Numbered from the stretch's first letter, positions 21,617-34,559 are shown. The stretch: 64,000 nt of DNA from Dicyema japonicum (GCA_011109175.1 RDEW01000018.1:351405-415404), one strand, 5' to 3'. The notes: a model not told the origin generated them from the sequence alone. Made by a program: numbers and translations.

Positions 21617-22200
21617 ATTACTTTTTCTACTAAATTTGTTTTTTTTACTTTTTGTCTATAATTGTTTCTATTAGTAATGATATAAAAGTGTCCTGAGATG
21701 CTAAGCAAGGAAAGAGTTTCAGTTTTTACGTTCGAATTTTGTATATTTTCGATTGGATGTTAGCGTCACTAAAATTTGGGTATTCTAAGTGGATTAGTTC
21801 CCTTTGAAGGCCTATTATTATGCCATAGATCACCAGGTAAACGCTAACGTTCGAATTTTGTATATTTTCGATTGGATGTTAGCGTCACTAAAATTTGGGT
21901 ATTCTAAGTGGATTAGTTCCCTTTGAAGGCCTATTATTATGCCATAGATCACCAGGTAAACGCTAATTAAAAGGAAAACGCCATCAGATGATCCCGGTTT
22001 CTCTCAGAAATATTCTCATCTTTCTTCGGTGTTGCTCTCGGGAATCGACGCATTTTCGATTGTACCGTTCTTATGGTAGTTTTTCATTTTGGGTGAATTT
22101 TCAGCCCAAATTCCTCACAAGAACCTCAAATTGGGTTGCTCTTATTGATAGTCCTGTGATTCGAGAGATTGTTTTGGTCATATTGGATTGAGACGAGTTG
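21617..22200. other. Intergenic with a 118-bp direct duplication
   Basis: 21730-21847 and 21848-21965 are adjacent near-identical units that begin TTCGAATTTTGTATATTTTC and end GTAAACGCTAA. No gene seen; it separates the M16 gene from a minus-strand LINE. Confidence 0.7.
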
Positions 22201-24250
22201 ATCTTATCCATGCTTGTTTTAGCAAGTTTTGTCCCTCAAGCTGTACATCCATAACTTATAGTTGGCTCATTGAATTGGGTGTACAACGTGAATGACCGAT
22301 TTGAAGATCTTTTAAAATTTGAGACGAGCACCATCAAGAAGTTAAGGTTTCGTGCCGAAGCACTGAGTTTGACACATGTGTAGCCCATGATGGTGTTGAA
22401 TGTTAAACCCAGAATCTTAGATTTTTTCTTGTGTGGAATTAGTTCACCATTCAAAAATAGCTCGGTGGAATAACTTGATAGTCTTCTATTCGATGTAAAA
22501 AGAAAGGCAAAAAAATTTTCTGTAGATTGAATTTGTGTTCAACCATTCATGAAGTCTAATAGTTTGCAATGTATTTGTAGCTGGCGTAACAGGTATATCT
22601 TTGCAAGCATAAATTATGTCATTAGCATACGCAAGGGTTAGCGAATTTGTGTCCGAATCAATTGGAATATCGTGCAAGAATAGTTAAAAAGCGACGGTGA
22701 CAAGGGGAACCCTGAGGCACGCCGTTTGGAAGAAATTTTGAGACCGATCGTTATGATTTTGTTACGACTTTTCCTCTTTTACCAATGAAAAAGTTCCCGA
22801 GCCATCTTTTGAAAATGCTGGGATTTCTGAGCAGTAGATCTTCTTTGTTAAGAATTTTCTGGGGACCGAGTCAAAAGCCTTGCGGATGTCAACCGAGCAC
22901 AATTAAGTTTTGAGGTGCCTAGGCTTTAACTAAAGTCCCGCCATAATAAAGCTTGTGAGGGTTTGCAAGTGTGAACTTGTAGATATGTCTTTTTTAAATC
23001 TGTGCCGGAAGGATTGCTTACGTAAATATAGGAAGATGCGGTCCAAGACCATTTTCTCAAGAATTTTTCAGAATGTGCATAATAGGAATATTGGTCGATA
23101 AGAAGAAGAGGACTCTTTTTGTTTTCCAGGTTTCTGAACTGGGTAGATGTGGGCCAACTTCCAGATTATTGGAATTGTGTTTTTATTTATTCTGGTCCGC
23201 TTGAGAGGTTAGCCTTTCTACCTCCAATGGTGAAACCGATATATGATCATGACGATATCTTGGTTTTATCAATGAACAAGGGAGGACCCTCGTACATTTT
23301 ATGAGATAAATAACTATTCTGAGCGTAGAACTTTGTCATTCTATCGAATTCTTTTTCGCTGAAATCAAGACTGTTTCTCTTCTTAGGGATTTTGATCTTT
23401 GAGATATTCTTCCACATGATTGATAGGAACCTCTGCTTGTTAAACGTGGAGGTGATTTTTCTCCATGCGTCCATTTCCTTTTTCTTATAGGTTTTCTTTA
23501 TTTCGCTATCAAACACTTGAATTCTGTATCTAACTACTGGTGATGGCCTTTGGATGCTTTTGAGTCGATTAAGTTCATTCATAAAAGTTTTATAGAATTT
23601 GATTGACCTTTCTCGAATAAATACCTTTATTGCCTTCTGGATCTTTCTGTTAGCATAGGAAACTGAATTATCTAGTGAGTTAAAACGTACTGAATCGAAA
23701 TCTGCTAAGTTTATGTCCACATGTTAAGAAATCTTTCTAATTGACGTTTCTGTAATCCAGGAAAGTGTTTCGTCTTCTTTCAGAGATGAGCGTGTTTTTC
23801 ATCCGAGTGGAAATAGGATTGTGGTCTGTCCTAAATCACAACCAGTTGTCAAGAAAAGCAATGTTAGGGATAGCAAGGTGAAGTGTTGTCATAAGCTCTA
23901 TAAGGTTTTCTTGTGTTAATCCGATAGTCGCTAAGAATTATGAAATTATCCAGTAGAAAAAAAAGGAGATCTCCTCTGGCATCAGCAGGTGGTTTTGTAC
24001 AAGATCAGATGTTTCGCGTTGAGCTGCCGCATATCAACAAATATTGGTATTGATGTACCACATCCAAGGAGAAGGTAAACTATTTTGGGAAGGAGCTGGT
24101 AGGGGAATGTATATGTTCACAATTGTAATATTTCCCATGTTTGTTCTAATGGAGACTCCAATGTATTCCACGAGAAATGGAGGATCATAATGCGTAAACA
24201 TTATTATGTGCTCGATCTCACTTTTGACAAAAGTAATGACTATGCAAAAA
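22201..24250 (-). mobile_element. LINE (APE type), decayed, minus strand
   Basis: Read from 24250 leftwards: endonuclease traces (LNAKHLI near 24025, DHNPIS near 23815), a linker ORF at 23720-23247, then RT motif A SVDIRKAFDSVPRKF near 22890. Motif C reads YANDIIYA near 22620 where YADD is expected, and a C-terminal GLTFNTIMGY region follows near 22410. The order and wording match the LINEs at 1.7 and 45.6 kb. Frameshifts and the lost motif C aspartate make it inactive. Confidence 0.8.
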
Positions 24251-24388
24251 CATTTTTTAACCTTAAAATTTAAATAAATTTAACATTAATAAGTTAACTT
24301 TATTAACTTATAAACCAAACTTTTTAACCTTAAAATTAAAAAAAATTAACTTTATTTATTTTCCATTTAAACTTGTAAAATATAGATT

Positions 24389-25569
24389 CAGTAAAACCTC
24401 TCGAATCCGCCGCATTTTTTAAAAAATACAAAATTCCCTATGAGAAATTCTCGAATACGCCAATTTCTCTAATCCGCCGCATTTTTAAAAATAATTTTTT
24501 TCATTTTCTTATTATTTTTATTTTTTTAATTCAAAAAAACTTCTACACGAGACATTATCATTTTTGTGTTGTTGGTCCTAATGAAACGTAATTGTACAAG
24601 ATTAAAAAATTCTGAAAAGCCTCAAATTATAAAATTTATCGGGAAAATCCAGGGATTTCGCTCACAAGAGTGTCTGAAATCTAATCCTGAAGATTCAGAC
24701 GTGGTATTTCAAGACGATCCTTAAATGACCTGAGGAGCAAAGGGAATGTATCCACCTTGCTTTTTTCAAAATTATCTCGGAATCCATCTCTCCATCTCAC
24801 AAAATTTGTACAGATTTACTGCAAGTTGAAATAATGTTTTTACCAACAAATTCTTCATATTTTTTACAGCCGATGGACCAAGGATTCATTAAGAGATTCA
24901 AGACGTTATTAAATAAATACAAATTTCTCGAAATTATTGAAAAAATTGAACTCGGAAAATCATCAACCGAGACATGTAAAGAAATAAACCTTAAGGAATT
25001 TATACTCATCAACGATGGAAAAAGCTAAATAGTATAAAAAATAATAAGCTGTTTTTGACATGCTAAATGGACCGAAGATTTTATTGAAGTAATTAATGAC
25101 GATTTTTCGTTTGAAACTTATCAAGAATTCGTGTCAAGGCTGCAAATAAATGATCCAATTCCAAAAGATGAGTTTCTTCTCTATGAGTATACATAGCATG
25201 AAAAGATCCTGGAAAATTTGAATGAAAATGATGAAGACAAAGAATGCATTAATGATGGAGAACAAAAAAATGAACAAGTCGTTTTAGACTATGATGCAAT
25301 GAATGTGTCTATAAATTCAGGAAGTACTTTAAACAGAAGGATGAAGTTAACTTAAATGTCTTCAATCTCCTTGATGATGTTAGTAGAAACATCAAAACGA
25401 ACATTAAAACAAGAATAACTGATTTTAAAAGAAATTAATGTTATTTTTTAATTAGTCTTTAGAAATTAAAAAATACATTTTATTAATTTCTAAAAAAATT
25501 CAAATTTGCCTCTCGAATCCGCCGTAATTTCCCAGGTCCCAAATTTGGCGGATTCGAGAGGTTTTACTG
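24389..25569 (+). mobile_element. pogo/Tigger-like DNA transposon, internally deleted
   Basis: Ends are CAGTAAAACCTCTCGAATCC (24389) and the inverted complement ending CGAGAGGTTTTACTG (25569), followed by TA. The left flank is TT where TA is expected. The right end holds a second inverted copy, so CCTCTCGAATCCGCCG (25509) faces GGCGGATTCGAGAGG (25547) as a hairpin. Inside, 24834-25028 encodes FLPTNSSYFLQPMDQGFIKR, the LPPNTTSxxQPMDQGVI block of DDE_1 transposases. The upstream DDE core is missing. Confidence 0.85.
24834..25028 (+). pseudogene. DDE_1 (pogo/Tigger) transposase C-terminal remnant
   Basis: The open frame has LPTNSSYFLQPMDQGFIKRFK, which in intact transposases lies just after the third catalytic acidic residue region, followed by a charged helical tail. 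Further coding-like sequence continues to about 25190 in broken frames. Only the C-terminal third is recognisable. Confidence 0.75.
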
Positions 25570-25599
25570 TACGAAACAATAAAAGACAAATGTTGGTTT

Positions 25600-26800
25600 A
25601 AAAACTATTTATTGATAATGGACATTACGTAGTTTTACAGATTTCAAGTACAAAAGTTACTGTTTGTCCTCAAAAAACTCTTAACGTTGCGAAAAACATC
25701 TTTCGACAGATGCCGAGGATGGCTGAAAATATAGAAAGAACGAATAATCTTTAGGAGAGACATTTTTACATTCCATATTAATAATTTTAGTTAGGTCGCT
25801 TTCCAATTGCGAAAAACATCTTTCGACAGATGCCGAGGATGGCTGAAAATATAGAAGGAACGAATAATCTTCAGGAGAGACATTTTTACATTCCATATTA
25901 ATAATTTTAGTTAGGTCGCTTTCCAAAATTCTCTTCTCCAAATATTGTTTGACCCCTGTTTCATCTTTCCCAAAATCTATTGAACTAAGCGTCGAATATG
26001 CGTACTATAAGAACAACCTGGAATATGTGAATAGTTATGCGAAATAGCGCATAAGCTCTGTACTATTTTTTCACTTTTCAATGCATTCTTCGTAGAAGTT
26101 ACTAAAATGCCTTCGTCCTCAATTAACTCAAAAATGTTAATCACTGGGATTAATTTTTTTGAATAAAAAGATGCAGCCTTCAACCAGATACCCCATCTCG
26201 TCAATACGACTTTGGGAGGAATTCCAATTTCGGAAAACATCAATTTTCGCTTTTGGTTCTTCCTAATAGGAGCTTGTACGCTAGCTATCACATCATCTAC
26301 TTCTGGACAAGATTTTTTGACCTCCATTGAACAATTATGCGAAATATGGGCGACTTAATTGACATTAAAAAGACTAGGATATAAATTTTTAAAAATTTTC
26401 TCAGCTAAATCATAAATGAATTAAAATAATAGCGGCTGTCATATACCTTGCAGTATCAGAAATATAAGATTAATGAACAAAGGCATTGATAATTTGTTAA
26501 GCGGAATATCACATTTCAAAAAATCCTTAATCACCTTAAAATTTTAGTTTCCAACTTCAGATTCATTTAATTTTTGTTTCTTAATGTTGTCAAACGATCT
26601 ATCTATATCATCAAAAAATCCTTACCAACTGAAATTTTGTTTATTGGACGACCTGTGAATGTCGATAAAGTGTTTTTTAGAGCATTTCATTGTCGTTAAG
26701 CATATTTTACAATATAACTCATGGTTATTATGTAATTGAAATTCTCTTGAAAATTCGTTAACAATTGATGTGGTTTAGTCAGAGGAGACTTAGAAATACG
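25600..26800 (-). mobile_element. hAT-type transposase remnant of a second kind (DUF659-like)
   Basis: The minus strand 26327-25977 reads PPKVVLTRWGIWLKAASFY, the VLTRWGTWxxAAxYY block of DUF659-type hAT transposases. 25941-25681 gives SSASVERCFSQ twice, equivalent to the C-terminal CDVERSFSxY motif. Cysteine/histidine codons near 26700 suggest an N-terminal BED finger remnant. Stops break the frame. Terminal repeats were not identified. It is distinct from the ZBED-like hATs elsewhere in the window. Confidence 0.7.
25687..25926. repeat. ~120-bp direct duplication inside the hAT C-terminus
   Basis: Units 25687-25806 and 25807-25926 contain TTGCGAAAAACATCTTTCGA and end in TAGGTCGCTTTCCAA. Only two bases differ (AAGAACG/AAGGAACG, TTTAGG/TTCAGG). 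The pair keeps frame, so the remnant encodes the same 40 residues twice. Confidence 0.8.
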
Positions 26801-28469
26801 TGGCGTTTAAAAAAACGTGTAAATTACATGCTGTTTAATATTTATTTAATAGTAAAATAATAAAAAAGAAACGACTCATAAAAAAATATTTTGCCTAATG
26901 CTCGCTCGATAAGAACTGTCAATCAAATATAACTAAAAATAAATTTCGAATGATTTTTGAAATATTAAAATATTAAACAAAAATTTTAAACTCTAAAATA
27001 AAAATCAAATGGAAACAGCGGATCACCTCGTTAAATTATAGTAGTTAGTTGTTTTAGGATGTCATACATGATTAATTTTATTTTTTGACAATGATTGACA
27101 TTGAAATAGATTTGGCTCACGACATACTATAACAATATGTCCGAGTTCGATCCCTTCCATTGCGTTTTTGGTTGAAGATTTCTCTTGCTTTTTTTTGTTC
27201 CTCCTATTCTTGTTATCCTAAAGTGGCCTCATCATTTCCTTACTCCTTTGTGCAGAACCTCATATTTATGATGTCTCTTTAATCCTTAACCTAATACATG
27301 TTGCACGAGAAAAAAAGACATGATTTTTTATAAGGAAGCTAAGTAGATATTTCTTGCAATAAAAGTACTTCACCACCTTAACTCTTACCAAATAAGCATT
27401 TGGGTAACTGAAAAGTGATGAGTACATTATAAATTCTCACTATCCAATAACAAGCCCTCTCTTAGAGTAGTTTACCATAAAATTATCCTTATCATCTTTT
27501 CCACATATTGTAATCAGTCACTTCTGCTCTTTTGACATCTTATTGATTATCCCCAATTAAAACATACCTGTCACGTAAATCGGTTTTAAACACATGTGAC
27601 TTTAATCCCATGCTTATACTTAACCACAATACTTCTAAAGTATCTTCAACTCGACTGTATGAATGCAACTTTTTTAATGGGTGGCCTATCTAATAAGAGA
27701 CAACTTCATCCCAGATAACAACCAGCGGTATAATCATTACTTTACAGTCATAAAAAACGAGAGCTCGCCTCAAAAAAGTAGTTCTCGTGACATATTTCAA
27801 CTTGTTGGAGGCGATAATTCCGTGGTACACCTCTCTAGAATCTTTGAATTATTTTAACTAAAATAATATTTAATATGCTTCATTAGGCAGACTAATTAAA
27901 GGGAACTCATTTTCAGCTTAATTTACAATTTATTAAATTTATGAGATAATTGCTGACATCACTTAATTAAGGTTAACAATGATTTAGAATGAAATTAATC
28001 AAAACTGAATAAAACTGACTTTTTCATAGATTGGATTAATTTTAGCAAATTTCCCAAGAGAGCTATTATCACTTGTTATGAATATTTAGATCGTCTTCCT
28101 AAATCTTTTTTTAAAAAAATCATTTAATGCAAATTCAAAAAGCAAAACAGTGAAGATTAGTTTAAAAGTGAAATTTTAGTATTATAAAATCAAAATCAAT
28201 TTTTTGCTAAAATTTACAAATTATTGTAATAGTTGGATGATGTCTGTTCAGCTGCTGGGAAGGTAGAAATATTAAAGTGGCATAAATATGTGAGCTCACC
28301 AGTGATGTGACGTTTGTTTTTTTTGCTGTGGAAATCTTCGGGGCCGCACACATCGTCCTACACTTCCCTTGAAAGAATCGGAAATCTAAACTAGATAATC
28401 TCAGGAAAGATGCTTGTTATTCAAGCGAATTTCCTTCCCAGTCTAGAGAAAGAATAGTCATACAACCAG
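26801..28469. other. AT-rich intergenic region
   Basis: About 1.7 kb with many homopolymer runs and no convincing exon. GAGTTCGATCC at 27142-27152 resembles an isolated polymerase III B box but has no matching T-stem, so I do not call a tRNA. Confidence 0.4.
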
Positions 28470-28770
28470 ATCTGAGGTCCCTAGCTCTAATTTGTTGTTT
28501 GAGTGATGTTTTAAAAGTTATTTTTTTAAGTGAAATTTTTAAAAATGTCAGTTAAATCAGAAAAAGTTATTGTTAGTAAACCAAAAAAGAAAACCGAGGA
28601 AAGTTAAGTTAGACATTGCAGAGCTGAGGTCCCTAGCTCTAATTTGCTGTTTGAATGATGTTTTAAAAGTTATTTTTTTAAGTGAAATTTTTAAAAATGT
28701 CAGTTAAATCAGAAAAAGTTATTGTTAGTAAACCAAAAAAGAAAACCGAGGAAAGTTAAGTTAGACATTG
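28470..28770. repeat. ~150-bp direct duplication at the chitinase 3' end
   Basis: 28470-28620 and 28621-28770 share GAGGTCCCTAGCTCTAATTTG through GTTAAGTTAGACATTGCAG. The second copy contains the stop codon of the chitinase last exon; the first is downstream sequence. Confidence 0.75.
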
Positions 28771-31541
28771 CAGTTAACCATATTTGGATAATTGCAGACG
28801 TTTATGGTTGTGTCGAAGAGCAAATTTCCAGGACAATTTATAGGAGTGGCCATTTGTCCAACAAATTCACAGTTGATAAATTTTTTGCATCCATTGACTG
28901 CAAAATATCCGACTTTCTTGCATTTCCCGTCTAAATGGCATTATTGAAGTAAAACCTCCATCAATATTATCGTTGTTACCGGTTAGGTGTTCTGTAGAGG
29001 CTTTGTCGTTACATTTTACAAGGTACAGTTGATAAATTTTTTGCATCCATTGACTGCAAAATATCCGACTTTCTTGCATTTCCCGTCTAAATGGCATTAT
29101 TGAAGTAAAACCTCCATCAATATTATCGTTGTTACCGGTTAGGTGTTCTGTAGAGGCTTTGTCGTTACATTTCACGAGGTATTTAAAGTTACAGAATTTG
29201 ATATTATTGTCGAAAAGTGTTCCAGCGGGGCAATTAATAAAGTATCCTTGATACCCAACTAATCCACAAACGACAATTTTACGACATTCATCCCACGGAA
29301 AATATCCTAGTTTTTTACAATTCCCATCTTTAGTTAATCAGAATATAACCAGAATCTAAAACATCATTTTCATCTTTGGATTCATTGGTCGAAGGTGCCT
29401 TTGTAGTAGTTGTCGTTTCTCGGGTGGTGGAGCTTGGTGTGGTCGGCACAGTTTTGGTAGACCTCATAGTAGTAGTCCTTTCTTGGGTGGTGGAACTTCG
29501 TGTGGTCGGCACGGTTTTGGTAGACTTTATAGTAGTCATCGTTTTTTGGGTGGTGGAGCCTTGTGAATTTGGTGCTCTGGTAGATGACTTTACTGTGATT
29601 GCTTTAGTGGAAGTGGTTCGTAATTGAGTAGTTGAGGATGTGGTTTCTAAATAACCACAATTTTTACTTTTTTCAGTGGTTAAATCAGTTGTAGATTCTG
29701 AGCTTTCACAGTTTACCAAATATTCCCAGTTACACGTGCTAGTCTTTACATCGAAAAGTAAGCCATCTCCACATCTTTGAACATATCCTGTGCTCCCAAT
29801 TTGTGCACAATTCAGAAATTTTGTACAACCATCAAAAGGAACATAACCGATACTCTGGCAGACGTCATCTACTTTGAATATTGTGGTAACTTTTATCAGT
29901 AACAGCTACGTCATTTTTAGAAGAAACAGTGGTTAGGGTCGTCGTTGACTCACGAGGAGTTGGTTTTGTATTATAAATCGACTCCCAGTCCTTGATTTAT
30001 GCGAAATATTACAATTCCAGGATAAATATTGAGTTCCTTGTGGATTGCTCCAATCAGAGGACTTTTTCCGTTATGGCATTGTTTTCCGCTAAAGTCATCA
30101 AAATCTAAGGTCCACACGAAAATTCCTGCCAATCCGTTGTTTTTCACATAATTTGCCTGAGATTTAAAATATAAGCAACCTTCTCACGAATGCTTCTGGT
30201 TGTCNCAGTGGTTAGGGTCGTCGTTGACTCACGAGGAGTTGGTTTTGTATTATAAATCGACTCCCAGTCCTTGATTTATGCGAAATATTACAATTCCAGG
30301 ATAAATATTGAGTTCCTTGTGGATTGCTCCAATCAGAGGACTTTTTCCGTTATGGCATTGTTTTCCGCTAAAGTCATCGAAATCTAAGGTCCACACGAAA
30401 ATTCCGGCCAATCCGTTGTTTTTCACATAATTTGCCTGAGATTTAAAATATAAGCAACCTTCTCACGAATGCTTCTGGTTGTCTCGTACCCGAGCCAGTA
30501 ATTATCCTTCTCTCCATGCGCCACTTTCTGGGTGTCGTCCCAAACATTATTGTATCCTTCATTACAATACTAAAGTTATTCAGAACAAAAACTTCAAGAT
30601 AAGATAAAATCCCACTGTTGTACAGAATATGCCCCATTGGAGTTCCTCCGACTTTTACATCCCCGACATGTGGGTTCTTTGTGGTAGTTTTAAATCCTTG
30701 ACCATATGTAGGGATCCCAATGAGGATCTTCGACAGTGGAATTCCCTGACTGTGCCAATACCTTACGGCAAAATCCTAAAGTGAGAAATTTAGATACAGT
30801 GCAGAATTGGTTATTCTCATTCGAGCAATATAATCCAGTGTGATGACCAACCACACGTGAAAATTGACCATAAAAATCATACGTCATGATGTTAATATAA
30901 TCGAGGTATCTATTTCGGGTCAGTAGGCACAGTTACTTGGAAACACTCGGAATATCGTAGGAAACTGAAGCTTTCCCCATTCCAGCAGAAACTGCGGCTG
31001 TCAGCAAAAATGTGTCTGAGCTATCTCGCTTGAATTCTTCACTTAGAGCCTAAGATTACTTCGGTTAATTACTTTCATCATTCGAGTGTATTTTTCCTTG
31101 TCATTTGGATATTCCCAGTCAACGTCAAATCCATCAAAATTATATTTTTTGAGATAATTTTTTGTATTTTCAGCAAATAATTTGCTGTTCTTCTCATTAC
31201 TTGAGACTAATTGAAATTCACTAAGGAGTCTTTCCCATCCCCCAACTGACAAGAGAACTTTGAGGTCCGGATTTATGTTTTTTAATGAAGTGACTTTTCT
31301 GAAGTTGTCAAGCCCGCCTATTTTCAAATTCAATCATCATACTTGGCAAATCAGACCAGGGATCAGTTGGAGTTGGAGTGAGAGTGTAACTGTCAATATT
31401 TGCAAATGCATATATCACGTGCGTGCAGAGATATGGATACATATATTTGGAATCGTATTTCGCATTTCCATTCCTGTAGACTGCCCAATTGGTGTAGTAG
31501 CACATCAAGATTTTATCTAAATTCTGTATTTTTGGTACCAT
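28761..31541 (-). CDS. GH18 chitinase with Ser/Thr-rich linker and CBM14 chitin-binding domains
   Basis: Hydrolyses chitin; probably secreted. Exon 1 (31541-31343) has CYYTNWAVYR; exon 2 (31317-31073) has LLSVGGW and the catalytic DGFDVDWEYP (DxxDxDxE with the acid/base Glu intact). Exon 3 is 31049-30937, exon 4 30909-30798 (YINIMTYDFYG), exon 5 30775-30593 (FAVRYW, IGIPTYGQGF), exon 6 30569-30459 (NNVWDD, YWLGYE) and exon 7 30435-30292 (GIFVWTLDFDDF). Introns between them are 22-27 nt and keep frame. A threonine-rich mucin-like linker (about 29720-29360) and three peritrophin-A modules follow or surround it: GYVPFDGCTKFLNC at 29.85 kb, GYFPWDECRKIVVC at 29.3 kb and GYFAVNGCKKFINC at 28.9 kb, with stop at 28761-28763. 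No clear signal peptide is present on exon 1, so a 5' exon may be missing. Duplicated blocks at 28.87-29.18 and 29.93-30.48 kb (n at 30205) break the model. Confidence 0.88.
28870..29176. repeat. ~153-bp direct duplication covering part of a CBM14 exon
   Basis: 28870-29022 and 29024-29176 are near-identical and include the 25-nt intron before the last CBM14 exon. Only the left copy continues into a complete third CBM14 domain; the right copy is truncated. Confidence 0.75.
29930..30480. repeat. ~275-bp duplicated block around n 30205
   Basis: 29930-30204 and 30206-30480 repeat chitinase exon 7, its flanking introns and the start of the linker exon, differing at very few bases (for example ATTCCTGCC/ATTCCGGCC). 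This gives a spurious second GH18 C-terminus and is most likely a contig overlap. Confidence 0.8.
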
Positions 31542-31544
31542 TTT

Positions 31545-33330
31545 GGTTTGTTATGTCGAAAAACGAAGTCTAAAATTAGATTATTTATCACTAAATTACA
31601 GTTAATAGACTGAACAGAGAAAGTAACATTTTGACAAAAATATTAAAAGTGAAAATTTTATTAAAATATGGTTAACCAGTATAAATAAATATTAAAAAAA
31701 CATTTATAAAATCAAAATTAAATATTTATTTACAAATATTTATCTTGATAGAATTATTCTTTGTCTTTCTCACAGTTGCTTCTTTCCATTCCTTCATCAT
31801 GCAAGGGAAGTGCCTAATTCATAAATGACGACGTTGTTTGTCAAACAGATTACATGACCTCAATATTTTTAAATAAAAAAATAAGATATAAAATAAAAGC
31901 AACTGATCATCTGTAGCATAATTATGAATGGGTACTGGTCATAGGATATTACCAAGTGAGAGTAAGTTTAGTGAGATTAGTGATANCAATATTTTTAAAT
32001 AAAAAAATAAGATATAAAATAAAAGCAACTGATCTGTAGCATAATTATGAATGGGTACTGGTCATAGGATATTACCAAGTGAGAGTAAGTTTAGTGAAAT
32101 TAGTGATAAATTTTAAAGTACAAATTTGGTATTTTGATGGTTTTGGAGAATTATAAAAAATTAATAAACTTGAGCCATCTTGAATAATCTTGCGCACTTC
32201 GTGAAATGATCGACGTATACAATCTAAATTTGAAAATAGAATTTATCATTAAGTATCAAAAACACGTTGGTTGTCTGTAAAACAAAAGACCATGATTGCC
32301 ACATCCAACTTAATACAAGTTAGTGAGACCGGATTACTTAACTTTCATTCGTTTTTTAATAGCTGTACGACGAGAGTATGCCATTTTTTCATTTACAATT
32401 GAGAGAAAAGAATTCCGAAAAAAGAGTTTATCTCTCTGTGACAAGATTTTCAATTAACTATAACTTTTATTTTGACTTTACTTTTGTTTTATTACCAAGT
32501 GGTCAACCATTTTGGCATACATGTGAGGAATTCTTATATATGGGGGTCTTTGGTATTTTTATTGTTCCCCCAATTTGAACGAGAAGCTCCTCGCAAATTA
32601 ATATATACTTAGGTTAACTCAATTATCTTTTCAGGTTTGTATTTTACGCCATTCTGAGTTTTTTAAGGAAACCAAAACTCATTGAGGCGATCATCCATTA
32701 TTTAACTTTTCAAGCCCCATGAAAAAATTAAGAATGTGAAAATTATCGAAAATGGTGGTATTTTGAAATATTAATTTTTTTATCACAACACTTTACTCCG
32801 CGTGACGTTAACATTACGCATTCACTCAATGTGATGTAATGTGATCCAATTGTCTAAGAGGCATCATTAGGCCACTTCAAAAAGGATTATTTTCTTTCCC
32901 CCACTCTATTGATTGCTTGACGATAAATATTTCCCGTGGTAATTGTCATATTTGTTTTAACTGAACATACATTTACTTTAAACGTACTGACATATTTGGG
33001 TCTCAGAATTCTGGCGTCTTATCGGACAGTGTACCAATCCAATATCATCGCATGAAATCATCGATTAAGTGTATCAAAAAGACAAAATTGAATACGCACA
33101 GCAGTGAAGGTCGATACTCTTATAAAATATAGAGATCAATTAGTTTTCAAGCATTTTTTTATACAATTCGTTATTTTTTTTAAGTGGCATCGATAGCAAA
33201 AAAGGCGACAGAGGAGAAGAATGGCTGATTGAACGGATTTCGATATAAACCGTAGAACAATGAGTTCTCAATCGATAGAGTCGTACTTGGAAATAATGTT
33301 TTTTGTTTATTTTGTAGTAATCCCAAACAA
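31545..33330. other. Intergenic upstream of the chitinase
   Basis: AT-rich, no domain recognised. It includes an adjacent duplication 31861-31985/31987-32107 joined at n 31986 (the left copy has ATCATCTGTAGC where the right has ATCTGTAGC). Short open stretches (32378-32578 plus; 33525-33337 minus, starting near MEKPPAITWVTAFE) have no recognisable family. Confidence 0.4.
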
Positions 33331-34159
33331 AATTCTTCAGGAGAAGGTCAAGGAAAAGAAATAAAAGGTTCTGTTAGATCGGTTGTGGTTGAGAATGCTG
33401 GAGGAATAAACCGGAAATTGTTTCGCTTCCTCAAGAAACTGAGATGTCTGGCTACACTCAAAAGCCGTGACCCATGTGATAGCCGGTGGCTTCTCCATTT
33501 CCAACAAAATAAATTGATTAATCAATGACTTTTAAAAAAATCCTACATAAGGCCGAAGATAGCGTGTATTGAAGCTATATAGATAGTACCCTGAACCAAC
33601 TAGAAGACGGTAATATACAACTATATGACAAACCATTGTTCCTATAATTGAATATTCTTGTACTCCCTGGAGATTTGCAATCTCTGCGTACACGTCTGAC
33701 AAAATAAGCTCATTACATGAGAAGACTAGATCCTACCTTCGACACTTTCCCGTCCAAGTTGTAATATGCTTATATACAATCATTATCACTAAAGAAGACT
33801 TTGGTGAGTATAATTGTATTATATAGACGACAAACCAGTCCTTGGGAACACAATTTTGAGTCAGAAAATTGATTGAAAACATTTATTCCACTCTAATTTG
33901 TATGAAACCCCTATTCAAGGAAATGCTCTCAATGAGCCAGCTCTTTTATCTTTTATTATTTTCCTTCACGATGAGCGATCCGATTTTTTATACCAAGATC
34001 AGTGATCTGCTTCCTATGATTCCTGACGNAGCCAGACAAGTCAGACGATGCTAGTAAGCTCAGGTTTTATCTCGTCTATGATCTTTGAGTTAGATTTGAG
34101 TATGAATAAATTTATTCTTGTAAAGAGTTTCTTATCATATTAAAAAAATTGAAAATTAG

Positions 34160-34440
34160 TGTCGAGAAAAAGGTTTATCTTTATTTCTAAAAAAATGTAC
34201 TGTTTTTTGGATTGTCATGAACGGGAAAAAGTCTAATATTTGTTTGAATAGTGGAGCAATTAAATCTATAGATCGCTAACAATATCTTGGAGTGTGTGAA
34301 TTCAAAAGGTTCTTATAAGAAGCACATCTAGAATAGAGGAAAAAGCTACTGCAATGTTGAAATCGTTTCTTTGATTTCATTTGATTCTGGAAACTTTTCT
34401 CTATGTATATACTGCTAGTATAGAACTATTCCTGATCTAT
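34160..34440 (+). pseudogene. LINE RT C-terminal scrap
   Basis: Plus-strand codons give VMNGKKSN...QYLGVCEFK followed by helical sequence and YTASIELFLIYGF. This matches the layout of the post-catalytic region of LINE RT (xYLGVx..., then a ...YG motif). It is interrupted by stops. Confidence 0.35.
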
Positions 34441-34559
34441 GGCTTCTAAGATTGGATTAAATGTGATCAGTAGAGTGATTTTTGTCAAAAAAGTCGAAAA
34501 TTCATGCTTTTTAAAATTGTTGAAAACTTATAAAAATGTGATTTTTAATCAAAAATATT

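Noticed and set aside
27130-27165. Polymerase III B-box-like GAGTTCGATCC
   Set aside because: Flanking bases do not form a T-stem and no A box lies at the right spacing with a tRNA fold.
28722-28934. Plus-strand frame over the chitinase end
   Set aside because: It is antisense to the last CBM14 exon.
33337-33525. Minus-strand open stretch starting near MEKPPAITWVTAFE
   Set aside because: Composition is protein-like, but I could not extend it with in-frame introns or recognise a domain.
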